From Lachnospiraceae bacterium (lineage in GTDB: Bacteria; Bacillota; Clostridia; Lachnospirales; Lachnospiraceae), in contig CAAGRP010000276.1 in assembly GCA_900772685.1 (NCBI GenBank), positions 1 to 28,011 on the forward strand: DNA of 28,011 bases, read 5' to 3'. A program made the translations under genes and the position numbers. How positions within the stretch are numbered: position 1 is the stretch's first letter; every line of letters begins with the position of its first letter. Positions 14,727-23,291 of this stretch are shown in pieces. The notes below the pieces were generated by a model. The model ran no database searches. It saw only the letters and a list, made by a program, of their open reading frames with translations, and was not told the origin of the DNA.

Positions 14727-14868
14727 AGTAATGGTATATAGATATGGGAAGAGATTTGTCAGGGAGGTTATATTTGGAAAGTTTACATAACTTGAATTAA
14801 GGGAGCACGGACAGCAATTTTTACAGTATTGAAAGGGTTTCTCGCGAGAGTATTGTGTGCAAAATATA

Positions 14869-14897
14869 TTGCGGCAAAAATGTATTTGTGGTACGAT
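14869..14897 (+). promoter_or_regulatory. Candidate promoter for ileS
   Basis: TTGCGG at 14869-14874, a 17-nt spacer and TACGAT at 14892-14897 form a plausible sigma-A promoter. It is the best match between the repeats and ileS and would start RNA near 14904, right at the hairpin described at 14901. Confidence 0.45.
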
Positions 14898-14900
14898 GAT

Positions 14901-14950
14901 ACGGCTTATAGTCTGCATATATGCGGGCTGCAAGCCGTTTTGTTGTTTTT
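14901..14950 (+). terminator. Terminator-like hairpin in the ileS leader
   Basis: ACGGCTT (14901-14907) pairs with AAGCCGT (14932-14938). Inside, AGTC and GGCT pair with a wobble around the palindrome GCATATATGC. TTTTGTTGTTTTT follows. It could end readthrough from the repeats, or act as an attenuator if RNA starts just upstream. There is no T-box sequence. Confidence 0.65.
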
Positions 14951-14952
14951 AT

Positions 14953-14972
14953 ATAGAAATCTGGATTTCTAT
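14953..14972. promoter_or_regulatory. Perfect 9-bp dyad 40 bp before ileS
   Basis: ATAGAAATC (14953-14961) and GATTTCTAT (14964-14972) are separated by only two bases. It lies between the terminator-like hairpin and the ribosome site. A two-base loop cannot form in RNA without opening a pair, so an operator for a dimeric protein is as likely as an RNA hairpin. Confidence 0.35.
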
Positions 14973-15011
14973 TGGAGTTACTTATAAGTTTTATATAAAC
15001 GGAGGCGAAAG

Positions 15012-18000
15012 ATGTACAGGAAAGTCGATACAAGCCTGGATTTTGTGAACAGAGAAAAAGAGGTACTTGATTTTTGGAATGAAAATCATATCTTCGAAAA
15101 AAGCATGGAAGAAAGAGAGGGAGACCCGGTCTATACATTCTATGACGGACCGCCTACGGCAAACGGTAAGCCGCATATAGGACATGTCCTTACCCGTGTA
15201 ATCAAAGATATGATACCAAGATACCGTACAATGAAGGGCAATTATGTTCCGAGAAAAGCCGGATGGGATACACACGGACTTCCTGTAGAGCTTGAGGTGG
15301 AGAAGAAGCTCGGCCTTAACGGAAAAGAACAGATCGAAGAATACGGAATGGAGCCTTTTATCAGACAGTGTAAGGAAAGTGTCTGGAAATACAAGGGTAT
15401 GTGGGAGGATTTCTCCGATACCGTAGGATTCTGGGCAGATATGAAGGATCCGTATGTAACATATGACAATAATTTCATCGAGTCCGAATGGTGGGCTTTA
15501 AAGCAGATCTGGGAAAAGAAGCTTTTATATAAGGGCTTCAAGATCGTACCTTACTGCCCTCGCTGCGGAACTCCGCTTTCGGCTCAGGAGGTTGCTCAGG
15601 GCTATAAAACAGTAAAGGAGCGTTCTGCTATCGTAAGGTTCAAGGTCAAGGGAGAGGATGCTTATTTCCTTGCATGGACGACAACACCGTGGACACTTCC
15701 GTCAAACGTTGGTCTTTGCGTAAACCCTGATGATACATACTGCAGGGTAAAGGCAAACGACGGCTATACATATTATATGGCTAAGGAGCTTCTTGATAAG
15801 GTTCTCGGAAAGCTTGCTACCGAGGATACTCCTGCATATGAGATACTTGAAGAGATGCCTGGAAAGGCTCTTGAGTACAAGGAATATGAAGCACTCTTTG
15901 ATTACGCCGATGAAGCAGCAAAGAAACAGAACGGAAAGAAAGCATTCATAGTTACATGTGATGACTATGTAACGATGACTGACGGTACAGGTATCGTTCA
16001 CCTGGCAGCAGCCTTCGGTGAGGACGATAACAGGGTATGCTCAAGATACAATCTGGCGTTCCTTCAGTTCGTTGACAATAAAGGAACAATGACTTCCGAA
16101 ACACCTTATGAGGGTGTATTTGTGAAGAAGGCAGATCCGATCATCTTAAAGGATCTTGAAGCCGACGGAAAGCTTTTCGAAGCTCCGAAGTTCGAGCATG
16201 AATATCCCCATTGCTGGAGATGCGACACACCGCTCATCTATTATGCAAGAGAATCATGGTTCATCCGTATGACAGAGGTCAAGGATGATCTTATAAGAAA
16301 TAACAACACGATCAACTGGATACCCGAGAGCATCGGAAAGGGACGTTTCGGCGACTGGCTTGAGAATGTTCAGGACTGGGGTATCTCAAGAAACCGTTAC
16401 TGGGGAACACCGCTCAATATCTGGACATGTGAGGACTGCGGACATATGCATTCCGTAGGAAGCATAGAAGAGCTCAAGGAGCTTTCCGACAACTGTCCCG
16501 ATGATATCGAACTGCATCGTCCTTATATAGATGCCGTTACGATAAAGTGCCCTAAGTGCGGAAAGACTATGAAGAGAGTTCCGGAGGTTATCGACTGCTG
16601 GTTTGATTCAGGATCGATGCCTTTTGCACAGCATCATTATCCGTTTGAAAATAAGGATCTGTTTGAACAGCAGTTCCCGGCTAAGTTTATTTCGGAAGCC
16701 GTAGATCAGACAAGAGGATGGTTCTATTCTCTTCTTGCCATATCTACACTTCTGTTCAATAAAGCACCTTACGAAAATGTTATCGTTCTCGGACATGTTC
16801 AGGATGAGAACGGACAGAAGATGAGTAAGTCTAAAGGAAATGCCGTAGATCCGTTTGAGGCACTTAAAAAATACGGTGCCGATGCGATAAGATGGTACTT
16901 CTATATAAACAGTGCTCCGTGGCTTCCGAACAGATTCCATGGAAAGGCTGTTGTTGAATACTCAAGAAGATTCATGGGTACGCTTTGGAATACGTATGCA
17001 TTTTATGTGCTTTATGCCCAGATCGACGGATTTGATCCTACAAAATACAAGCTTGAGTATGATAAGCTCGGAGTTATGGACAGATGGCTCATATCAAGAC
17101 TGTATTCTACTATACGTACGGTTGATGAGAACCTTTCAAATTACAAGATACCGGAGAGTGCAAGAGCACTTGAAAGCTTTATAGATGACTGCAGTAACTG
17201 GTATGTAAGACGTTCAAGGGAGCGTTTCTGGGCAAAGGGCATGGAGCAGGATAAGATCAATGCTTACATGACTCTTTATACCGCACTTGTTGAGTTTTCA
17301 AAGGCAGCAGCTCCGATGATCCCGTTCATGACAGAGCAGATCTATCAGAACCTTGTAAGAAGTGTAGATAAGGATACTCCTGTAAGTATCCATCTTTGCG
17401 ACTTCCCGGAGGTCAAAGAGGATTGGATCGATTCTAAGCTTGAAGAGGATATGAAGAATCTTCTGGATATTGTTGTAATGGGACGTGCATGCAGAAATGC
17501 ATCAAATATAAAGAACCGTCAGCCACTTGCAAAAATGTATGTAAAGAGCAGCTTTACGCTTGATGAGATGTATATCAATGTTATCGAGGATGAGCTTAAC
17601 ATAAAAGAGGTTTTATTCTCTGATGATATCGATAAGTTTGTATCATATTCATTCAAGCCGCAGCTCAAGACGGTAGGACCTAAGTTCGGAAAACTCGTCG
17701 GAGGCATCAGAAATGCCCTTGCAAATGTAAACGGCAGCGAGGCAATGAATGAACTTAAGACAAACGGCAGTCTTACTCTTGATATAGCAGGTGAGAAGGT
17801 AGAGCTTCTTGAAGAAGATCTCCTTATCGAGTCAGCAAAGATCGACGGATATGTGTCTGAATCAAATGCAAATATAACGGTCGTTCTTGATACGAATCTT
17901 ACACCTGAACTTATCGAGGAAGGCTTTGTAAGAGAGCTTATAAGCAAGATCCAGACAATGAGAAAAGAAGCCGGCTTTGAGGTCATGGACAGGATAGAGA

Positions 18001-18167
18001 TTTTCGAAAAAGGAAATGACAGGATAGAGGATATACTTAAAGCCAACAAAGAGCAGATATGTAAAGAGGTACTTGCAGACGACATCATTTTCGGAAATAT
18101 CGAAGGATATGAAAAAGAATGGAAGATAAACAACGAAGACGTTGTTATCGGTGTTAAGAAGAATTAA
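15012..18167 (+). CDS. ileS: Isoleucyl-tRNA synthetase, type 2 (eukaryote-like)
   Basis: IleRS charges tRNA-Ile in the cytoplasm. The 1051-residue class I enzyme has the first signature PHIGH (HIGH at residues 55-58), GWDTHGLPVELEVEKKLG, the editing-domain segment LAWTTTPWTLPSN, WFDSGSMPF, and the second signature KMSKS (603-607). Its length and the block FYDGPPTANGKPHIGHV fit the longer type 2 IleRS rather than the roughly 930-residue type 1 form with its C-terminal zinc module. Type 2 enzymes are known for low sensitivity to mupirocin; I infer only that possibility. GGAGG precedes the ATG. No T-box leader is present. glgP starts 15 nt after the stop. Confidence 0.95.
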   Translation: MYRKVDTSLDFVNREKEVLDFWNENHIFEKSMEEREGDPVYTFYDGPPTANGKPHIGHVLTRVIKDMIPRYRTMKGNYVPRKAGWDTHGLPVELEVEKKLGLNGKEQIEEYGMEPFIRQCKESVWKYKGMWEDFSDTVGFWADMKDPYVTYDNNFIESEWWALKQIWEKKLLYKGFKIVPYCPRCGTPLSAQEVAQGYKTVKERSAIVRFKVKGEDAYFLAWTTTPWTLPSNVGLCVNPDDTYCRVKANDGYTYYMAKELLDKVLGKLATEDTPAYEILEEMPGKALEYKEYEALFDYADEAAKKQNGKKAFIVTCDDYVTMTDGTGIVHLAAAFGEDDNRVCSRYNLAFLQFVDNKGTMTSETPYEGVFVKKADPIILKDLEADGKLFEAPKFEHEYPHCWRCDTPLIYYARESWFIRMTEVKDDLIRNNNTINWIPESIGKGRFGDWLENVQDWGISRNRYWGTPLNIWTCEDCGHMHSVGSIEELKELSDNCPDDIELHRPYIDAVTIKCPKCGKTMKRVPEVIDCWFDSGSMPFAQHHYPFENKDLFEQQFPAKFISEAVDQTRGWFYSLLAISTLLFNKAPYENVIVLGHVQDENGQKMSKSKGNAVDPFEALKKYGADAIRWYFYINSAPWLPNRFHGKAVVEYSRRFMGTLWNTYAFYVLYAQIDGFDPTKYKLEYDKLGVMDRWLISRLYSTIRTVDENLSNYKIPESARALESFIDDCSNWYVRRSRERFWAKGMEQDKINAYMTLYTALVEFSKAAAPMIPFMTEQIYQNLVRSVDKDTPVSIHLCDFPEVKEDWIDSKLEEDMKNLLDIVVMGRACRNASNIKNRQPLAKMYVKSSFTLDEMYINVIEDELNIKEVLFSDDIDKFVSYSFKPQLKTVGPKFGKLVGGIRNALANVNGSEAMNELKTNGSLTLDIAGEKVELLEEDLLIESAKIDGYVSESNANITVVLDTNLTPELIEEGFVRELISKIQTMRKEAGFEVMDRIEIFEKGNDRIEDILKANKEQICKEVLADDIIFGNIEGYEKEWKINNEDVVIGVKKN

Positions 18168-18182
18168 TAAAGGTGGAAATGT

Positions 18183-20621
18183 ATGCAGATATCAAAGGAT
18201 GAATTCAAAAACAAGATAAGAGAAAACGTCAGAAGCCATTTCAGAAGAGATTTTGACGAGGCAACACTTCATCAGAAATACATCGCAGTCTGCCTGTCTC
18301 TGAATGAGGAGATAGTAGATAAGTGGATAGAGACACAGAAGAAGATAAGGCAGGATGATCCGAAGATAGTTTATTATCTTTCTATGGAATTCCTCACGGG
18401 AAGGTATCTCGGAAACAATCTTCTTGCACTTTCACGTTATCAGACGGTAAAAGAAGCCCTTGATGAGCTTGGAATCGATATAAATGCGATAGAGGATGAG
18501 GAAAGAGATCCGGCACTCGGAAACGGAGGTCTCGGAAGACTTGCGGCATGCTTTATGGATTCTCTTGCAACCCTTGGATATGCTGCATACGGCTGTGGTA
18601 TCCGTTATCATTACGGAATGTTCAAGCAGCAGATAAAGGACGGATATCAGATAGAGGTTCCGGATTCATGGATCGACGACGGAGGCTATCCGTTTGAGCT
18701 CAAGCGTCCGGAGTACGCAAAGGAAATACGCTTCGGCGGAAGAGTACGTGTCGATTTCGACGAAAAGAGCGGAAAGAACGTATTTAAGCAGGAGGATTTT
18801 GAATCTGTACGTGCGATACCGTATGACCTGCCTGTAATAGGCTATAAAAACAACGTTGTTGATACCTTAAGGATATGGGATGCCGAGGCGATCAACAAGT
18901 TCCAGCTTGCATCATTTGATATGGGAGATTATCAGAAGGCTGTTGAGCAGGAAAATCTTGCCAAGAACATTACAGAGGTACTTTATCCTAATGATAACCA
19001 TATCCAGGGTAAGGAGCTGAGACTTAAACAGCAGTATTTTTTTACATCAGCGAGCATCCAGACTGCAATAGAAAAGTTCAAGAGGCATCATGATGATATC
19101 CATCAGCTTCCTGAAAAGGTCGCATTCCAGATGAATGATACTCATCCTACGGTCGCTGTTCCGGAGCTTATGCGTATCCTTCTCGACGAGGAAAACCTCA
19201 CATGGGATGATGCATGGGATATCACAACAAGGACATGTGCATATACGAACCACACGATAATGTCAGAGGCTCTTGAGAAGTGGCCTATAAACCTCTTCGA
19301 AAGACTGCTTCCGCGTGTATATCAGATCGTAGAGGAGATAAACAGGAGATTCCTTATTGAGGTCGGAAAGCTTTATCCGGGACGTCAGGACAAGGTCGCT
19401 TCAATGGCAATCCTCTATGACGGACAGGTAAGAATGGCAAACATGGCTATAGTCGGAGGCTTCTCCGTAAACGGTGTTGCTAAGCTCCATACCGAGATTC
19501 TTAAGGAAAGAGAGCTTAAGGACTTCTATCAGATGATGCCTGATAAGTTTAATAATAAAACGAACGGTATCACTCAGAGAAGATTCCTCCTTCATGGAAA
19601 TCCTATGCTTGCCGAGTGGGTAACAGATAAGATCGGTGACGGCTGGATAACAGACCTTTCACAGATGAAAAACCTTCTTCCGCTTGTTGATGACGATAAA
19701 GCGGTCGAAGAATTCATGCATATCAAGAGAGAAAACAAAAAGAGACTTGCAAAATACATACTTGATCACAACAACATAGTTGTAGATCCTGATTCGATCT
19801 TTGATATACAGGTAAAACGTCTCCACGAATACAAGAGACAGTTTATGAACATTCTCCATATCATACGTCAGTATCTTGATCTCAAAAAGGATCCTGATAT
19901 GGATTTTGTGCCTAAGACATATATATTCGGAGCAAAGGCAAGTGCAGGATATTACAGGGCCAAGAGCATAATCAAGCTTATAAACAGCGTTGCGGATGTC
20001 GTAAATAATGACAAGGATATAAAGGATAAGCTGAAGGTCGTATTTATCGAGGATTACAGGGTAAGCAATGCCGAGATAATATTTGCCGCAGCAGATCTTT
20101 CGGAACAGATCTCTACAGCCAGCCGTGAAGCATCCGGAACGGGAAACATGAAGTTCATGCTTAACGGTGCCCTTACAATGGGAACTCTTGACGGTGCAAA
20201 TGTTGAGATAGTCGAAGAAGTAGGAAAAGAAAATGCATTCATCTTCGGACTTACTGCAGAAGAGGTAATGGAATACGAGAAAAACGGTTCCTATCGTCCG
20301 TGGGAGATACCTGCAAAGGATACAAGGATAAAAGAGGTGCTCGACACACTTGTAGACGGAACGTTTGCAAACGGTGACACCGAAATGTTCAGGGATCTTC
20401 ATGATTCTCTGCTTTACAGAGACAATCCGGATCAGTATTTCATACTTGCGGATTTTGAGTCCTATTCGAAGGCTCAGGATGAAGCAATGAACAGATATAA
20501 GGATCGCAAGGCATGGGGAATATCCGCACTTAAGAACACTGCCATGAGCGGAAAGTTCAGTTCTGACAGGACTATTCAGGACTATGTCGACGATATCTGG
20601 CATTTAGACAAGCTTGTCTGA
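18183..20621 (+). CDS. glgP: Glycogen/maltodextrin phosphorylase
   Basis: This PLP enzyme releases glucose-1-phosphate from alpha-1,4-glucans. The 812-residue length is standard. Motifs include YYLSMEFLTGRYLGNNL, DPALGNGGLGRLAACFMDS, QMNDTHPTVAVPELMRI, NKTNGITQRRFL, VKRLHEYKRQFMN and EASGTGNMKFMLNGALTMGT, where Lys657 should bind PLP. AAAGGTGG precedes the ATG. It probably shares a transcript with ileS (15-nt gap), although the two functions are unrelated. Substrate preference (glycogen or maltodextrin) cannot be read from sequence alone. Confidence 0.95.
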   Translation: MQISKDEFKNKIRENVRSHFRRDFDEATLHQKYIAVCLSLNEEIVDKWIETQKKIRQDDPKIVYYLSMEFLTGRYLGNNLLALSRYQTVKEALDELGIDINAIEDEERDPALGNGGLGRLAACFMDSLATLGYAAYGCGIRYHYGMFKQQIKDGYQIEVPDSWIDDGGYPFELKRPEYAKEIRFGGRVRVDFDEKSGKNVFKQEDFESVRAIPYDLPVIGYKNNVVDTLRIWDAEAINKFQLASFDMGDYQKAVEQENLAKNITEVLYPNDNHIQGKELRLKQQYFFTSASIQTAIEKFKRHHDDIHQLPEKVAFQMNDTHPTVAVPELMRILLDEENLTWDDAWDITTRTCAYTNHTIMSEALEKWPINLFERLLPRVYQIVEEINRRFLIEVGKLYPGRQDKVASMAILYDGQVRMANMAIVGGFSVNGVAKLHTEILKERELKDFYQMMPDKFNNKTNGITQRRFLLHGNPMLAEWVTDKIGDGWITDLSQMKNLLPLVDDDKAVEEFMHIKRENKKRLAKYILDHNNIVVDPDSIFDIQVKRLHEYKRQFMNILHIIRQYLDLKKDPDMDFVPKTYIFGAKASAGYYRAKSIIKLINSVADVVNNDKDIKDKLKVVFIEDYRVSNAEIIFAAADLSEQISTASREASGTGNMKFMLNGALTMGTLDGANVEIVEEVGKENAFIFGLTAEEVMEYEKNGSYRPWEIPAKDTRIKEVLDTLVDGTFANGDTEMFRDLHDSLLYRDNPDQYFILADFESYSKAQDEAMNRYKDRKAWGISALKNTAMSGKFSSDRTIQDYVDDIWHLDKLV

Positions 20622-20634
20622 AAACGGTTTTTTT
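20604..20634 (+). terminator. Possible weak terminator at the end of glgP
   Basis: TTAGACAAG and CTTGTCTGA around the glgP stop codon form a tight hairpin, and seven T residues follow at 20628-20634 after an 8-nt gap. The gap is longer than usual for an intrinsic terminator, and the T-run is shared with the next promoter's -35 box. Confidence 0.3.
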
Positions 20635-20661
20635 GACATATATGTTAAGAATGTGTTACAT
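20633..20661 (+). promoter_or_regulatory. Sigma-A promoter for the TPR-AAA gene
   Basis: TTGACA at 20633-20638, a 17-nt spacer and TTACAT at 20656-20661 form a good promoter. Transcription would start near 20668, giving a leader of about 40 nt with AAGGAG before ATG 20706. The gene is thus its own unit. Confidence 0.75.
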
Positions 20662-20705
20662 TAACTACAAAGCCTATATACAAAGCTTTACATAAGGAGA
20701 ACACT

Positions 20706-22973
20706 ATGGATAAGACAGAATACCAGGAGAGATTAGAGGAGCTGCAGGAATTACTGCGAATTAAGGATTATAAAGCTGCTTACGAGCTCGTAAACGGTAT
20801 AGACTGGAGAAAAGTAAAGAGTACCAGGACGCTCAACATGGTTGCGGACGTATATGAGGTCAACAAGGACTATGAAAGATGCAGGCAGGTGCTTAAGATA
20901 GCCCTCAGCAGATCTTCTATAGGTAAAAGCATTCTTTACAGACTTACGGAAATATGTATTAAACAAAGAGACATAAAAGCCGCAGAGGGTTACTATGACC
21001 AGTATTGCAAGCTTGCTCCAAGGGATAATGCAAGACTTCTTCTTGATTATAAGCTCGGAAGAGCGGTAAACAGACCGATAGAAGAGCAGATAAAGATCCT
21101 TGAGGAGTACAAGGAAAGAGAATATACCGAAAGATGGGCATATGAGCTGGCACATCTCTACAGCAAGGCCGGAGAGATAGACAAATGTGTTGATGCCTGT
21201 GATGATATGATACTTTGGTTTTCCGAAGGAAAATATGTACTCAAGGCAATGGAGCTCAAGCAGAAATATAAACCGCTGTCACCGTCTCAGCAGATGTATT
21301 ATGACAAGGAGCAGGCTGATTCCGATGCAGGTCTTGTATACAGCAAGGTCGAGCAGGGAATATATGAGGATGTAAAGCCTGCAAAGGGTTCTGTTATAGA
21401 CAGGATGGATGCGGCCGGAGCAGCGGTCACTAAGGATGTAAATCTGGATAATACACAGGCCATACCTCTTAGCAAGGAGGAGATGGAAAACATTCCGGTG
21501 AATTCCGCACAGTTCATGGGCGGAAGTCCGGATCTTAAAAAGCAGCTTGAGAACAGCATTAAAAACGTCAAGGCAGGCGTACATGATGCACCTAAGGTGG
21601 AATCAAAGCCTATAGATGCACCGGAGTTCGATCTTGAGAAATTCCTTCAGGAAACTCAGGGCGATTTCCGTGCAGCAGCAGGTGAATCAGGTGCCAATGC
21701 AGCATATGCTGATGAGTCATGGACGGCTTCCAAAACGGATAAAGATGATTCATTAGCCGCAGTCTTCGAAACAGATGCCGGGTCAGCCTCGGATACAGCT
21801 TCACACAGTGTTGAAAAGCCTGCAGAGAAAGCAGTGGAGGTAAGCTCACCTGTAAGCAATGAGCCGGAGGATATTGTAAATATACCGGAAGAGCCGGCTG
21901 ATAAGCCTGAGAAAAAAGCCATGACTGCGGAGCCTGTAGAAGAGATAACTGACGATAGCGAACACGAAGCAGTTATTACCGAGTCGGAAACAAAGAAAAT
22001 GCCGGAGATATCTTCTGAAGCATCAGAGAAAGCTCCTGTAGAGGTAAAGCCGGCACCTGTATATGATGACAGGGAGATACCCGATCCTGAGCCTACGGAA
22101 GAGGAAAAACGTACCAGGACTATCCCGCTTGGAAAGGTGGGACAGAACACGGTGCCTATCTCGATCGAGGATATATTAAAGAGCGAAACACCTGAGGAGA
22201 GACGTATACGTATCCTCAATAACGCTATGCCGACAAAGATGAGTGATACGCAGAGACAGATATTCACTTATTTTGCACGTATACCGGGTATGGATAACCA
22301 GATACTCGAGGCGATGACAAATGTCTATGAGCATGTCGGAGAGCACACTTCAAAGGCCGGCAATATTGCGATTATGGGAGCCGTCGGAACAGGTAAATCA
22401 AGACTCAGTGACGGTCTTATAAAGGCTATGTGCCGTGATATGCAGATCGATGTTGCAAAGTATGCCAGAATTACGGGTGACAAGATGAACATGCTTGATC
22501 CGGCTAAGGTAGTAAGCCGCATGTCGGGCGGATTCCTTATCATAGAAAACGCCAGCGATATGTCATCAAAGACGATCGAACAGCTTGATCAGGCAATGGA
22601 GTTCAGGACCGACTGCATGATCCTCATTATAGAGGATGAAAAGACATCGATGAGAGCATTCCTTAAGAGATATGAGCATTTTGCCGAGAAGTTCTCAGGA
22701 AGGATCTCAATACCTGTATTTACCAATGACGAGCTTGTTACATTCGCAAGAACATACTGTGCGGAGAATAACTGCCAGATGGATGAGCTTGGAGTGCTTG
22801 CACTTTACAGCCTCATAAGTAACGGACAGTCAGAGGATCAGCCGATGACCATCTCAGAGGTAAAGAATATCGTGGATGCGGCAATGGCAAAGGCTAAGAG
22901 AGGCGGAAGACGCGGAAGAAAGAGCTCAAGCAAGGATAAAACAGTAGTACTTTACGAAAAAGATTTTTCATGA
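20706..22973 (+). CDS. Unknown protein: TPR-like region, acidic linker, degenerate CbxX/EccA-like AAA+ domain
   Basis: Residues 1 to about 210 are helical and TPR-like (repeated helix pairs around RTLNMVADVYEVNKDYERCR, AEGYYDQYCKLAP, WAYELAHLYSKAGEIDKC). Residues about 290-470 form a low-complexity linker rich in Glu, Ala, Ser and Pro. Residues about 490-725 look like an AAA+ domain: Walker A GAVGTGKS (558-565), then GGFLIIENASDM (608-619) at the Walker B position, an EQLDQAMEF helix, and a tail with FTNDELVTFARTYCAEN. The order matches CbxX/CfxQ ATPases (GGVLFIDEAYSL), and TPR plus CbxX-type AAA is also the plan of type VII secretion EccA. Here the Walker B Asp-Glu reads Glu-Asn and the usual SRF arginine motif is not recognisable. 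The C-terminus is very basic (GGRRGRKSSSK). No signal peptide or membrane helix. Function unknown; no secretion genes adjoin. Confidence 0.8.
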   Translation: MDKTEYQERLEELQELLRIKDYKAAYELVNGIDWRKVKSTRTLNMVADVYEVNKDYERCRQVLKIALSRSSIGKSILYRLTEICIKQRDIKAAEGYYDQYCKLAPRDNARLLLDYKLGRAVNRPIEEQIKILEEYKEREYTERWAYELAHLYSKAGEIDKCVDACDDMILWFSEGKYVLKAMELKQKYKPLSPSQQMYYDKEQADSDAGLVYSKVEQGIYEDVKPAKGSVIDRMDAAGAAVTKDVNLDNTQAIPLSKEEMENIPVNSAQFMGGSPDLKKQLENSIKNVKAGVHDAPKVESKPIDAPEFDLEKFLQETQGDFRAAAGESGANAAYADESWTASKTDKDDSLAAVFETDAGSASDTASHSVEKPAEKAVEVSSPVSNEPEDIVNIPEEPADKPEKKAMTAEPVEEITDDSEHEAVITESETKKMPEISSEASEKAPVEVKPAPVYDDREIPDPEPTEEEKRTRTIPLGKVGQNTVPISIEDILKSETPEERRIRILNNAMPTKMSDTQRQIFTYFARIPGMDNQILEAMTNVYEHVGEHTSKAGNIAIMGAVGTGKSRLSDGLIKAMCRDMQIDVAKYARITGDKMNMLDPAKVVSRMSGGFLIIENASDMSSKTIEQLDQAMEFRTDCMILIIEDEKTSMRAFLKRYEHFAEKFSGRISIPVFTNDELVTFARTYCAENNCQMDELGVLALYSLISNGQSEDQPMTISEVKNIVDAAMAKAKRGGRRGRKSSSKDKTVVLYEKDFS

Positions 22974-23006
22974 TCCATAACGTAACATAAATAATAAAAG
23001 GTTAAG

Positions 23007-23058
23007 AGCCTGTCAGGATAAGTGCAACATGCATTTTGATCTGACAGGCTTTTTCTTT
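23007..23058 (+). terminator. Intrinsic terminator after the TPR-AAA gene
   Basis: AGCCTGTCAG (23007-23016) pairs perfectly with CTGACAGGCT (23041-23050) around a 24-nt loop and runs into TTTTCTTT. It ends the single-gene unit from 20668. Confidence 0.88.
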
Positions 23059-23102
23059 AGAAGTGAAGATAATTGCTGTCAGGCGAAATTATTTCAAAAA
23101 AA

Positions 23103-23118
23103 TGTGACAATTCTCACG
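23103..23118. promoter_or_regulatory. CRP/FNR-like palindrome upstream of the hydrogenase operon
   Basis: TGTGA, six bases, TCACG matches the CRP/FNR consensus TGTGA-N6-TCACA at nine of ten positions. It lies about 190 bp upstream of the best promoter for hydC, which is far for direct activation, and there is no regulator gene nearby. It may serve a nearer unseen promoter or be chance. Confidence 0.35.
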
Positions 23119-23210
23119 TGCGTTCGATTTAACAATTACACATAGCATTATGACTATAAAACAGAATACAAATAGTGCAATAGTACTAAATAATAATACA
23201 AATCAAACAG

Positions 23211-23256
23211 GCTATCATCTATATTTATAATGTTAATATAGCGATAGCATTTTTTT
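23211..23256 (+). terminator. Terminator-like hairpin in the hydC upstream region
   Basis: GCTATC (23211-23216) pairs with GATAGC (23243-23248), and inside it TATATT (23220-23225) pairs with AATATA (23235-23240). Seven T residues follow at 23250-23256. It lies upstream of the promoter at 23292, so it would stop RNA begun further upstream, such as a short leader or small RNA from 23120-23210. The rest of 22974-23371 shows no gene. Confidence 0.5.
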
Positions 23257-23291
23257 ATATGACAAAAGTCGGTTGAAATGGCATAACCATA

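Noticed and set aside
14820..15011. T-box riboswitch upstream of ileS
   Set aside because: No AGGGTGGNACCGCG-type antiterminator sequence and too short a leader. The hairpin there is reported only as terminator-like.
19659..20603. Long minus-strand open frame of 314 codons opposite glgP
   Set aside because: It lies wholly within glgP in a different frame, has no recognisable domain and no ribosome site; glgP on the plus strand is unmistakable. Similar frames opposite accC (4636-5361), ileS (17519-18133) and the TPR-AAA gene (21656-22267) were rejected for the same reason.
20706..22973. Type VII secretion EccA
   Set aside because: The domain order is similar, but Walker B is altered, the long acidic linker is unlike EccA, and no ESX/Yuk genes are nearby. 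Kept as an unknown with EccA-like architecture.
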